64,000 nucleotides of DNA. It comes from Physcousia sp015060555 (GTDB taxonomy: Bacteria; Bacteroidota; Bacteroidia; Bacteroidales; Bacteroidaceae). Made by a program: the position numbers and the translations under genes. Numbering within the stretch: position 1 is the stretch's first letter; each line of letters opens with the position of its first letter. The stretch covers positions 18,656 to 82,655 of the forward strand of contig SUYG01000028.1 of the NCBI GenBank assembly GCA_015060555.1, in the 5' to 3' direction. Positions 1 through 7,946 of this stretch are shown piece by piece. Below the pieces are notes generated by a model. That model was not told the DNA's origin. It saw only the letters and a program-made list of their open reading frames with translations, and did no database searches.

Positions 1-2
1 AC

Positions 3-1373
3 TACCCCTTCATCCGCTTCATCGACAGCCGCGACGACGCCAGCCTTGTGCGCCTCAGCGATGAAGTCTTCCTGGAGGAGGCCGGCAAGCTGGTCTTCCG
101 CGTCAACCGCTACGACGTCTTCACCAACGACTCTCTTCTTCAGGAGTTGGAGAACGTCATCATCCCACAGATCAACCGCGACAGCCTCAGGCTGTGTCGC
201 ATGGTGGTGCGCGGTGCCGCATCACCCGAAGGTCCTGTGCCCAACAACCGAATGCTGGGTCGCCGTCGTGTTGAAGCACTTGCTTCTTTTTTACGCGCGC
301 GCCTGAACGTTCCCGTTGACGAGAAGAACTTCACCACAGAAGCCGTCACCGAGGACTACAGCCTGCTGCTGGCCATGATGCGTCGCGCCGCCGATCCCGA
401 CCTCGCCATCGTACAGCAGCTCTGCGACCGCCACCTACCCCGCTACGAATACACACTCCTGAAGCGCTCTCTGCAGCGTGTCCAGGGCGGTGCCCTCTGG
501 CAGCGCCTGCTCAAGGAGTACTTCCCCGAGCTGCGTGCCGCTCGCGTGGTGCTGTTCTTCGAGAAACCCGCAGCCCCCGTGGTGGAAGAGGTTCCTGCCG
601 TACAGGACACCATCGCGACTCCCAAGCCCATGACCCTGATTCCCGAGCCCGCCGTGCCCTTCGTCATCGAGATTCCTCGCCGCGAGTTCCTCTCTGTGAA
701 GACGAACCTCCTGTTTGACTTCGCCTACGTCCCGGGCTATAACCGCTGGTGTCCCATCCCAAACATCGCCATCGAGTACTACCCGCTGCGCGGTCACTTC
801 ACCTACGGTTTCTCCTTCGACTGTCCCTGGTGGCAGCACTACGACGAGCACAAGTACTTCCAGATCCGCAACTACCAGTTTGAGACCCGCTACTACTGGC
901 GCTCCGGTAACATCGACCGCCGCACGCCGGGCGAAGGTGCCGCCTTCCGTGGTTTCTACATCTCCGCTTACGCCCACGTCGGTCTCTTCGGCATCTGCTT
1001 CAACGCCGACAACGGTTGGGAGGGCGAAGCGCTGGGCGGCGGCATCGGTGTCGGCTATGTCCTCCCGCTGAGCCGCAATGGTCACTGGCGTATGGAGTTC
1101 GCCGCACAGGCAGGCATCCTCTACAGCGGCTACGACCCCTACCAGTTCGAGAACCCCGTGAACCCCAACTACCGCGACGGTCTCTACTACTACAAATGGA
1201 CGGGCCGCGCCGCCGACTTCCGCGAGCGTCAGTACCGCTTCACATGGTTCGGTCCCACCCGCGTCGCCGTCACCATCTCCTACGATCTCCTCTACCGCCG
1301 CTGGAAGAAGAAGGGAGTCAGCTTCCGCAACAAGGAATATGTGGTGGAGATGAGTGGGGGAAATGAAAAGTGA
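3..1373 (+). CDS. OmpA-like/DUF3575 fimbrial-locus protein, 5' end outside window
   Basis: The frame is open to the left edge, so the start codon lies upstream; 456 residues are visible. The first half contains an OmpA-C-like stretch (GAASPEG, then GRRRVEALASFL) as in peptidoglycan-associated OmpA modules. A Pro-rich linker near visible residues 195-225 leads to a C-terminal region beginning SVKTNLLFDFAYVPG, rich in alternating aromatic beta-strands, which I recognise as DUF3575, a predicted small outer-membrane barrel. In Bacteroidales, DUF3575 proteins commonly head fimbrillin loci, and DUF5119 and fimbrillin genes follow here. It probably helps anchor or assemble fimbriae in the outer membrane (inference). 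The stop codon TGA is made by the first unit of a GAAAAGT heptamer tract, so the last residues GGNEK may be partly repeat-derived. Confidence 0.8.
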   Translation, partial: YPFIRFIDSRDDASLVRLSDEVFLEEAGKLVFRVNRYDVFTNDSLLQELENVIIPQINRDSLRLCRMVVRGAASPEGPVPNNRMLGRRRVEALASFLRARLNVPVDEKNFTTEAVTEDYSLLLAMMRRAADPDLAIVQQLCDRHLPRYEYTLLKRSLQRVQGGALWQRLLKEYFPELRAARVVLFFEKPAAPVVEEVPAVQDTIATPKPMTLIPEPAVPFVIEIPRREFLSVKTNLLFDFAYVPGYNRWCPIPNIAIEYYPLRGHFTYGFSFDCPWWQHYDEHKYFQIRNYQFETRYYWRSGNIDRRTPGEGAAFRGFYISAYAHVGLFGICFNADNGWEGEALGGGIGVGYVLPLSRNGHWRMEFAAQAGILYSGYDPYQFENPVNPNYRDGLYYYKWTGRAADFRERQYRFTWFGPTRVAVTISYDLLYRRWKKKGVSFRNKEYVVEMSGGNEK

Positions 1374-1456
1374 AAAGTGAAAAGTGAAAAGTTAAAAATG
1401 AAAAATGAGAAGTGAAAAGTGAAAAGTGAAAAGTGAAAAATGAAAAATGAGAAGTG
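1361..1456 (+). repeat. GAAAAGT/GAAAAATG heptamer-like tandem tract
   Basis: About thirteen imperfect copies of a 7-base unit (GAAAAGT, GAAAAAT, GAGAAGT). The tract supplies the TGA stop of the upstream gene and has TGA in all three plus frames. No promoter or terminator is visible in it. Confidence 0.85.
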
Positions 1457-1470
1457 ACTCTCGAAACCTC

Positions 1471-1516
1471 GAAATAACGTAATAACGTAATAACGAAATA
1501 ACGAAATAACGAAACG
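1471..1516 (+). repeat. 8-base tandem tract (ATAACGTA/ATAACGAA)
   Basis: Five or six copies of an 8-base unit lie directly before the DUF5119 gene. A similar ATAACGT-rich stretch occurs at 61382-61412, before pyrC. Confidence 0.8.
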
Positions 1517-1538
1517 CTCAAAATAACAAATTAGCGAA

Positions 1539-2783
1539 ATGACAACAACAAAGACCATCCTCAAAGGCATCGCACGCTGCACCCGAGTGCATCGCGCCAG
1601 CCTCCTTTCCGCCCAGGCGGGATGGGTCTTTGCCATCCTTTTCGCTTTCACCTCCTGCGAGCGCCAGCCGCCCTTGCACCTCTACGATGCCGCCAATCCC
1701 GAGTTCCAGCTGCCCGTCATCCGACTGAGCCTTGAGGTCTATTGGGACTACGAGATCGGTTTCGACATCAAGTACGACTGGCGTGCTGAGTGGCTTTACG
1801 GTTGGGACCAGACCGACCTTGACATCTATGGTGAGATTGGCTACAAAGAGCCCAGCGTCTTCGAGTTGCGTCGCTACTACACCGGCGACACCCCCTTCGC
1901 CCCCCACACCACCGTCTCTGCCACCCACATGGAAGGCACCTCTTTCCAAGGCAGTTTCGATTGGGGCTTCTGGGACATCCTCGTATGGAACGAGATTCAA
2001 TCTCGCGAAGACGTACAGAGCATTCACATCGACGAAGAGTCCTCACTCGACTACGTCACCGCCTACACCAACCAGTCCATGAACGTCTCGCCCTACCGCA
2101 CTCCGTCATCGCGCTACACCAACGCCTTCTACGAGCCCGAGGCCCTCTTCGCCGCCTACGACACCGGCATCGAGGTGAACCGCAACCTCGACGGCTTCGA
2201 GTACGATGCCGAGCGCAACGTTTACGTCAAAAAGCTCAGCATGTTGCTGGAGCCTATCACCTATATATATCTGACGCAGGTCATCATCCGCCACAACAAC
2301 GGTCGCATCACCTCCATCGACGGCAACGCCAACCTCTCCGGCATGGCACGTTCCGTAACGGTGAACACCGGCGTGGCCGGCCAGGATGCCATCACCGTAC
2401 ACTATAACACCCGCATGAAAAAGAACGTGCCCGTCACCCTTGACATCCCCTACACCGCGAAGAACGAGATCGTGGATGTCGTCGGCGGCCGCCTGATGTC
2501 CTTCGGTCTCTGCAACCTCGCCCCCAACCGCATCTCACGTGCCGACGAGGTCAACGACCCCTACCCCCACTACATGGATGTCACGATGCAGTTCAACAAC
2601 GGCATGGACTCCACCTTCGTCTTCGACGTGTCCGAACAGGTCCGCGAGCGCTACAAGGGAGGTGTCATCACGGTGGTCCTCGACATGGACACCATCCCCA
2701 CTCCCACCCGCAAAGGCGGCAGCGGTTTCGACGCCGTGGTGAAAGACTACGAGGACGGTGGAACGCACGAATTTGAAATGTGA
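1539..2783 (+). CDS. DUF5119 domain lipoprotein
   Basis: 414 residues. The sequence after the lipid-attachment cysteine (CERQPPLHLYDA, then PVIRLSLEVYWDYEIG) matches my recollection of DUF5119, a family found beside fimbrillin genes in Bacteroidales. A signal peptide with a hydrophobic stretch WVFAILFAFTSC places the lipobox cysteine at residue 40, so it should be a surface or periplasmic lipoprotein. The middle and C-terminal parts look like two beta-rich domains (TQVIIRHNNGRITSIDG; GGVITVVLDMDTIP), as in fimbrial anchor or minor subunits. Its job is probably structural within the fimbria or its anchor, but this is context-based. The n-region contains TGCAC-CCGA-GTGCA, a small hairpin within the sequence encoding RCTRVHRA, and may be a repeat insertion. 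It starts 165 bases after the upstream gene and likely shares its transcript. Confidence 0.78.
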   Translation: MTTTKTILKGIARCTRVHRASLLSAQAGWVFAILFAFTSCERQPPLHLYDAANPEFQLPVIRLSLEVYWDYEIGFDIKYDWRAEWLYGWDQTDLDIYGEIGYKEPSVFELRRYYTGDTPFAPHTTVSATHMEGTSFQGSFDWGFWDILVWNEIQSREDVQSIHIDEESSLDYVTAYTNQSMNVSPYRTPSSRYTNAFYEPEALFAAYDTGIEVNRNLDGFEYDAERNVYVKKLSMLLEPITYIYLTQVIIRHNNGRITSIDGNANLSGMARSVTVNTGVAGQDAITVHYNTRMKKNVPVTLDIPYTAKNEIVDVVGGRLMSFGLCNLAPNRISRADEVNDPYPHYMDVTMQFNNGMDSTFVFDVSEQVRERYKGGVITVVLDMDTIPTPTRKGGSGFDAVVKDYEDGGTHEFEM

Positions 2784-2903
2784 AGAAATTTACAATATGA
2801 CAATTTAACATAGGAATAATTGACAATAGAACAATTTAACACTATCTACACGATAGTACAACATATAGCAAAAGAACTTTATTATTAATAACTTAAAACT
2901 TTG
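2784..2903. other. Intergenic region before first fimbrillin
   Basis: AT-rich leader of 120 bases. ACAATTTAACA occurs twice (about 2801 and 2831), and ACTATC-TACAC-GATAGT forms a 6-bp hairpin at 2842-2858. No convincing TAnnTTTG box was found, so it may be an mRNA leader inside the operon. Confidence 0.5.
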
Positions 2904-5312
2904 ATGACTATGAAAAAAATCAATTTCATCCTCACCGCAGCAGCAACCCTCCTGATGATCGGTTGCGCCGATGACCCCATCGTCCAGAGCGAAGGTCTTA
3001 CGCCCTTCGCAGAAGGCGAAACGCCCATCGTTTTCGGTTCGCTGCGACATGGCATCACTCGCGCTGACCTGGTTGGCGCCGAGGCTGCCAAGAAGCTCGG
3101 AAACAAGTTTGTGGTTTCTGCCAAGAAGGGCAGCACAACCGCCGCAACCGGTGGAACGGTCACTTTCGACAACTACGTTGTGGAATACGAGGAGAACACC
3201 GCGAACACCACCGAGTCCAACTCCACCAACTGGGAGTATGTCGGCAAGGGCATCATCAAGCACGCTGCCGATCACGGCATCGTCAGCCAGACCATCAAGT
3301 ACTGGGACTACTCCGCTCCCCAGTATGACTTCATCGCCTGGTCCACAGGAAACAAGACTGCTATCTACGAGGGCGATCCCGCCGCAGGCCAGGTTCTTGT
3401 ATCTGCCATCAACCCCAACGCGACCGCTACGAAGGCCGTTGTGTTCCAGGGTGCTGCCGCCGACCTGCAGGAGTGCTTCATCTCTGACCTCACCACTGTG
3501 AAGAAGGCACAGTATGGCGACGACCCCGTGGTGATGAAGTTCCGCAGCCTGGGCTCCAAGGTACGTATTGCTATCTACGAGACCATCCCCGGCTACAGCG
3601 TCAGGGACGTGAAGTTCTACACCGCTGCCGACGTCGCCCTCGCTGGTGATGCAACGGACAACACCCCGCGCCTCTTCTCCACCGCTGCCAACAACATCTA
3701 CACCAACGGTAAGTACACCGTCACCTTCCCCACGGTTGACACCCCTGCAGATGCAGACAACAACCTGGCCCACGTTTCCTTCGAAGGTGTCGGCGCCCAG
3801 TCCACCATGGTTAACTTCGGTACACTGAACCTGACCATTGCCGAAGAGGGCGAGCGCACTGCCGGCAAGGTCTTCCTCGGTCGCACCAGCAACACCGCCT
3901 CCTATGCCGGTGAGGCTGAAGGCAACTACTACACCGCCTACCTGCCCAACGAGGCCGGTACCAACCTCAACCTGCGCGTGAACTTCACGCTGGAGGCTAT
4001 CGACGGTGGTGCCGAGACCATCGAGGTGAAGGGCGCTACCGCACAGGTGCCCAGCATCTACACCCAGTGGAAGGCCGGTTATGCCTACACCTATATCTTT
4101 AAGATCTCCGACAAGACCAACGGTCACACCGGTGTCTATGACCCCACCAAGCCCGATGACACCACCGTCAACAGCGATCCCGCCGGCCTCTATCCCATCA
4201 CCTTCGACGCTGTCGTCGTGAACGCAGAGGACACCGACAAGACGCAGGAGACCATCACACTTGTCGCTACCCCCAGCATCACCACCTACCAGAAGGGTTC
4301 CACCGTGGTCAACGACGACGAGTACAAGGCAGCTACGGGTGACATCTACGTCACTGTCGATGACGGCGCTACTGGTTCCACCCCCGATCTGGCCCATGGC
4401 GAGCTTCAGGACCTCGTTGGCAAGGCTAAGCTCTACACCCTGCCCGCCGGTGGCGTTTACACCGAGGCTTACGTCATCGATGCACTGCAGATGCAGGACG
4501 ACGACGCTGCCGCAGGCACCATCAAGGGTCGTAGCGGACTCGTGCTGACCGAAAAGGAGCTGACGCTGACCAACACCGTTGAATACGGCGTTGACGGCAA
4601 TGCCATCGAGATTCCCGTGGACGGCACCAAGAAGAAGGCTGCCAAGTTCACCCCTGTGGCTCCCGTAGCTCCCGCAACCGTACAGTGCTACGCCTTCGTC
4701 TATACAAAGACCGCTCCTACCACGACCACCGACATGTTCCAGGCTGTCACCAAGGCTGACGGCGCTGCCGTCAACGGTCTCTACCGCTTCGCTCTGACAG
4801 CAGCTCCTGCCGGCGACGTGCAGAAGGGCGTTAAGTACTTCCCCAACGAGGCAGCCTCTGCCGACATGATCACAGCCTTCCTTGGTCAGGGCGTCAGCAA
4901 CCTCTACACCCGCAGCGGTGCCGGTACTCCCGGTAATCCCTGGGTCTATAGCATCGCCAGCGGCTACGCTGTCACAGGTACGACTTATTATTATACCCTC
5001 GACCACGGTGCTACCTACCAGGCAGCTACCCCCATCGCCCTTGCTGACTTCGCTGGGACAACCCTCTACCACGATGCAGCCATGACAGAAGCCAAGACCG
5101 AGGCAAAGCCCCTCGATGGCCAGGCCTACTACGACAACACCGGCAAGTACTGCGTCATCATGCCTCAGCAGACCACCGGTCTCTTTGTCATCGACGAGCT
5201 TGCAGCCAAGGTTGCTTGCGGCAGCACTCTAGCAGTGAAGGGAATGACCTACTTCGACAAATACACACAAAACAACGGCGTTTACTATACCAAGGTCATC
5301 AAGGTTCAATAA
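2904..5312 (+). CDS. Fimbrillin family lipoprotein 1 (FimA/Mfa1-like)
   Basis: About 800 residues; ATG at 2904 or 2910 (MKKINFILTA) both fit, and the TTG at 2901 is less likely. The signal peptide ends in LMIGC with the lipobox cysteine at 19 (2910 numbering). A GITRAD motif puts an arginine at residue 51, the type of site cut by arginine proteases during fimbrillin maturation in Porphyromonas. Conserved segments shared with the next two genes are NWEY, QTIKYWDYS, LGSKVRIALYET-like (LGSKVRIAIYET), GYAYTYIFKISD and PITFDAVV. The C-terminus NNGVYYTKVIKVQ resembles a donor strand. This makes it a candidate shaft subunit. At nearly 800 residues it is about twice a typical FimA, with extra beta domains after residue 440. 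It carries a YTRSGAGT module also found in the 8365-residue protein. GC content is visibly higher than in the next two paralogs. Confidence 0.85.
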   Translation: MTMKKINFILTAAATLLMIGCADDPIVQSEGLTPFAEGETPIVFGSLRHGITRADLVGAEAAKKLGNKFVVSAKKGSTTAATGGTVTFDNYVVEYEENTANTTESNSTNWEYVGKGIIKHAADHGIVSQTIKYWDYSAPQYDFIAWSTGNKTAIYEGDPAAGQVLVSAINPNATATKAVVFQGAAADLQECFISDLTTVKKAQYGDDPVVMKFRSLGSKVRIAIYETIPGYSVRDVKFYTAADVALAGDATDNTPRLFSTAANNIYTNGKYTVTFPTVDTPADADNNLAHVSFEGVGAQSTMVNFGTLNLTIAEEGERTAGKVFLGRTSNTASYAGEAEGNYYTAYLPNEAGTNLNLRVNFTLEAIDGGAETIEVKGATAQVPSIYTQWKAGYAYTYIFKISDKTNGHTGVYDPTKPDDTTVNSDPAGLYPITFDAVVVNAEDTDKTQETITLVATPSITTYQKGSTVVNDDEYKAATGDIYVTVDDGATGSTPDLAHGELQDLVGKAKLYTLPAGGVYTEAYVIDALQMQDDDAAAGTIKGRSGLVLTEKELTLTNTVEYGVDGNAIEIPVDGTKKKAAKFTPVAPVAPATVQCYAFVYTKTAPTTTTDMFQAVTKADGAAVNGLYRFALTAAPAGDVQKGVKYFPNEAASADMITAFLGQGVSNLYTRSGAGTPGNPWVYSIASGYAVTGTTYYYTLDHGATYQAATPIALADFAGTTLYHDAAMTEAKTEAKPLDGQAYYDNTGKYCVIMPQQTTGLFVIDELAAKVACGSTLAVKGMTYFDKYTQNNGVYYTKVIKVQ

Positions 5313-5322
5313 TCTCTATATA

Positions 5323-5353
5323 GGTTCATCTGGGTTCGACTCCCAGATGAGCC
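5323..5353 (+). other. Hairpin after fimbrillin 1, loop TTCGACT
   Basis: TCATCTGGG (5326-5334) pairs with CCCAGATGA (5342-5350) around loop TTCGACT, and outer bases extend it. No T-run follows, so it is not a standard intrinsic terminator. It could attenuate or protect mRNA. The core GGGTTCGACTCCC looks like a tRNA T-arm. Confidence 0.75.
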
Positions 5354-5428
5354 CCTCATAAAAAGGACACGCACGCGAGGCTGGAGTCTCAACATTGTGC
5401 GACAAGACAATTTATTATTAACACAAAT

Positions 5429-7732
5429 ATGAGAATTATGAAAAAGTTATTTTTCCTTGCAGCCGCCATCACGGTGATGGCCAGCTGCGCAGACGAGAAG
5501 TTCTTGGGCGAAGACCCCGGAACACTGTCAGAGAACGGGACGGAAGAAGGCGCCATCCTGTTTGGCCTAAGCATGCAGAAACAAACCCGCGCAGACATTG
5601 GTGGACCTGCTGCTGCAGACCTTCTTGGCAACCACTTTTATGTGACTGGAACGAAGGGTACAGAAGACACTTACAATCCTACCGAAAACATTGTTTTTGA
5701 TAACTATTTGGTACACTACGGCGTAAATACTGCTGGTACTACGACGTCAAACACTGCTAACTGGGAATATGTCGGTGTAACACCTGGTTCAGGCAGCTAT
5801 ACCAACTATGTAAAGTTGTCTTCTTTGAATTCTCAGACCATCAAGTACTGGGATTATAGCACTGAGCAGTATGACTTCATGGGCTTCTCAACAGGTAAAG
5901 ACATGAAGGCTGTTGCTTATTCTTCTATCAATTATAATGATATTAAAAACGATGAAATCGGTGTGGAGAAAATGAAGTACGGTGAAGCACTAAATGTACA
6001 GTTATCCACTCCTGTGGCCTACAAGTTCTTTATTCCTACTGTTGCTGCACTTCAAAAAGCATATATCACAGATATTACAGAGGTCAAGAAGACAAACTAT
6101 GGTAAAGAAGTTCAACTGCAGTTCAAGAATCTCGGATCAAAGGTGCGTGTTGCCCTCTATGAGACAGTTCCTGGCTACTCCATAAAAGACGTGATTTTCT
6201 ACACGGTAGATGGTACAACTGATTTCACGGATGCTAGCAAGAGTGGAACTGCCAAATTAATTAGTGCTAATGCCAGTGGTATTCCTACCAATGCTACTAT
6301 TGAAGTCCTGTTCCCACATGTAGGTACAAATTATGAACCTGGTGGTACAGCACCTAAGCAAGACTATAACAAGGCCATAGCAACGGTTACATCTCCTGGA
6401 ACAGGCGCTGCTTATGCAACAAAACTGGATTTTGGTGCTCTTACTGACCAATTAGTAGGCAAAGATCCTAGTGGTTATGAAGCTAATGATAATGTCTACT
6501 TAGGTCGTTCACTTCCTGAGGCCACATTTGCCGGTGATGAAGACGCTGATTTTTATCAAACTGTATTCCCTGTAAGTTCTAGCGACCCCCTTACTCTTCG
6601 TGTAGATTACAAGCTTGTTGCTACCGATGGTTCCGGCGAGGTAATAAATGTCAAGGGTGCTAAAGCCGTAGTACCAGCTACATATACCACATGGTTGCCC
6701 AACTACGCTTACACCTATATCTTCAAGATCTCTGATAACACCAATGGTTGGACTGGTACTGCTTCAGAACCCGCAGGTCTTTTCCCCATCACCTTCGATG
6801 CTGTTGTGGCTGAGGCTACGGATGCAAATGCAGAGCAGAAAACCATCACGACCGTTGCTACTCCCACAATCACGACCTATCAGCAGGGACATGATTTAAC
6901 TAAGAACGAGTATTCAAAGGCTACAGGAAAGAATGTGTATGTTCAGGTAATGGACAACACTACTACAACGCCAACTCTTAAGAATGATCTTGATAAGAAT
7001 ACACCTGAATCAAAGCCCAAATCACTTCTCTATGCTGTAGATGCTGAACACGCCGCTACAGTTACAGAGGCACAAGTGATGGATGTACTTCAGAAACGTA
7101 AAGCCGCTTATGCTGGCGATGCTGCTACAGTAATAGGTCGCAACGGAATTACGCTTACTAAGAGCGATAAGATTAATAACGCAGTTACTTCGATTGAAAA
7201 TGGAGTTGACAATAATCCTATTATCGTAAGTGCTGGCGAAGCTGCAATGATTACTATTACTGGTGATGGAAGCCTTTCCGCAGGCACATACGCATATGTT
7301 TATGACTACACAAGCGCTAGTAGAATTGCAGGAGAAGTTCAAGAGTATCAGCCTATCACTGTAACAACAAGTAGTGCAATTGGCACAAGCGGTGTGAAGT
7401 ACGCTTCAATTACAACCACAGATTTGGCTACTCTAGCGGAGACCGCTTCTAATTTCACAGTTGATGATCCATCAGATCCTGATGATCAAAAAGTGGATAA
7501 TGATTACATCTATTTCTCTGTGACAACCAATGGTGGATCGACCAAGACTTATTCATATATTAGTGTAGCTGGTAAGACGGACCTTCCCGCAGGTTTACTC
7601 AAGGTTTCCAAGTCATCTCTGCCGGTAAATGTAGATGGCACTACAACTGCTGTTGAAGGTACATTCTACTTCGACATCTATTATGTCAACAACGGTAAAT
7701 ACGCTGTGAAGGTTATCAAGATTGTAGCTTAA
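5429..7732 (+). CDS. Fimbrillin family lipoprotein 2 (FimA/Mfa1-like)
   Basis: 767 residues from ATG 5429 (MRIMKK); ATG 5438 gives the more usual MKKLFFLAAA. The lipobox is VMASC, cysteine 17 from 5438. TRAD again places arginine at residue 51. Shared blocks are NWEYVG, QTIKYWDYSTEQYDF, LGSKVRVALYETVPGYS, NYAYTYIFKISDNTNGWTG, PITFDAVVAE and ITTYQ, and the C-terminus is NNGKYAVKVIKIVA. It is therefore a paralog of the flanking fimbrillins, probably an alternative or additional shaft subunit. Codon use is much more AT-rich than in fimbrillin 1 (for example around 5930-6500), while the conserved blocks are more GC-rich, suggesting mosaic origin. Gaps of 116 and 214 bases separate it from its neighbours. 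Confidence 0.85.
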   Translation: MRIMKKLFFLAAAITVMASCADEKFLGEDPGTLSENGTEEGAILFGLSMQKQTRADIGGPAAADLLGNHFYVTGTKGTEDTYNPTENIVFDNYLVHYGVNTAGTTTSNTANWEYVGVTPGSGSYTNYVKLSSLNSQTIKYWDYSTEQYDFMGFSTGKDMKAVAYSSINYNDIKNDEIGVEKMKYGEALNVQLSTPVAYKFFIPTVAALQKAYITDITEVKKTNYGKEVQLQFKNLGSKVRVALYETVPGYSIKDVIFYTVDGTTDFTDASKSGTAKLISANASGIPTNATIEVLFPHVGTNYEPGGTAPKQDYNKAIATVTSPGTGAAYATKLDFGALTDQLVGKDPSGYEANDNVYLGRSLPEATFAGDEDADFYQTVFPVSSSDPLTLRVDYKLVATDGSGEVINVKGAKAVVPATYTTWLPNYAYTYIFKISDNTNGWTGTASEPAGLFPITFDAVVAEATDANAEQKTITTVATPTITTYQQGHDLTKNEYSKATGKNVYVQVMDNTTTTPTLKNDLDKNTPESKPKSLLYAVDAEHAATVTEAQVMDVLQKRKAAYAGDAATVIGRNGITLTKSDKINNAVTSIENGVDNNPIIVSAGEAAMITITGDGSLSAGTYAYVYDYTSASRIAGEVQEYQPITVTTSSAIGTSGVKYASITTTDLATLAETASNFTVDDPSDPDDQKVDNDYIYFSVTTNGGSTKTYSYISVAGKTDLPAGLLKVSKSSLPVNVDGTTTAVEGTFYFDIYYVNNGKYAVKVIKIVA

Positions 7733-7746
7733 TCCTATCTAATAAG

Positions 7747-7773
7747 CCCTGCAGGGTTCGACTCCCTGCAGGG
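7747..7773 (+). other. Hairpin after fimbrillin 2, loop TTCGACT
   Basis: CCCTGCAGGG (7747-7756) and CCCTGCAGGG (7764-7773) flank the same loop, TTCGACT, as the hairpin after fimbrillin 1. The stem differs but remains paired. Another CCCTGCAGG lies at 7798-7806. No T-run follows. Confidence 0.75.
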
Positions 7774-7946
7774 TACCTAAAAACAAAAAGCGCTAGTCCC
7801 TGCAGGATATCTGCGAAACAAAAAAGAAATAAAAAGAAACAAAAACCGAGACGGCGAGGCCGGGCCTCTGTCTGTTCTCAGAAATAATAAATAATAAATG
7901 ATAAATCATAAATTACCTATTTTATAACAACTCAAACAACACTATT

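Noticed and set aside
2805..5072. 755-residue open frame on the minus strand opposite fimbrillin 1
   Set aside because: It is the antisense of a GC-rich gene with strong homology; the translation is Gly/Val-rich without motifs or a credible start.
5326..7773. tRNA genes suggested by GGGTTCGACTCCC
   Set aside because: Only a T-arm-like hairpin is present; no anticodon arm, D-arm or acceptor stem surrounds it.
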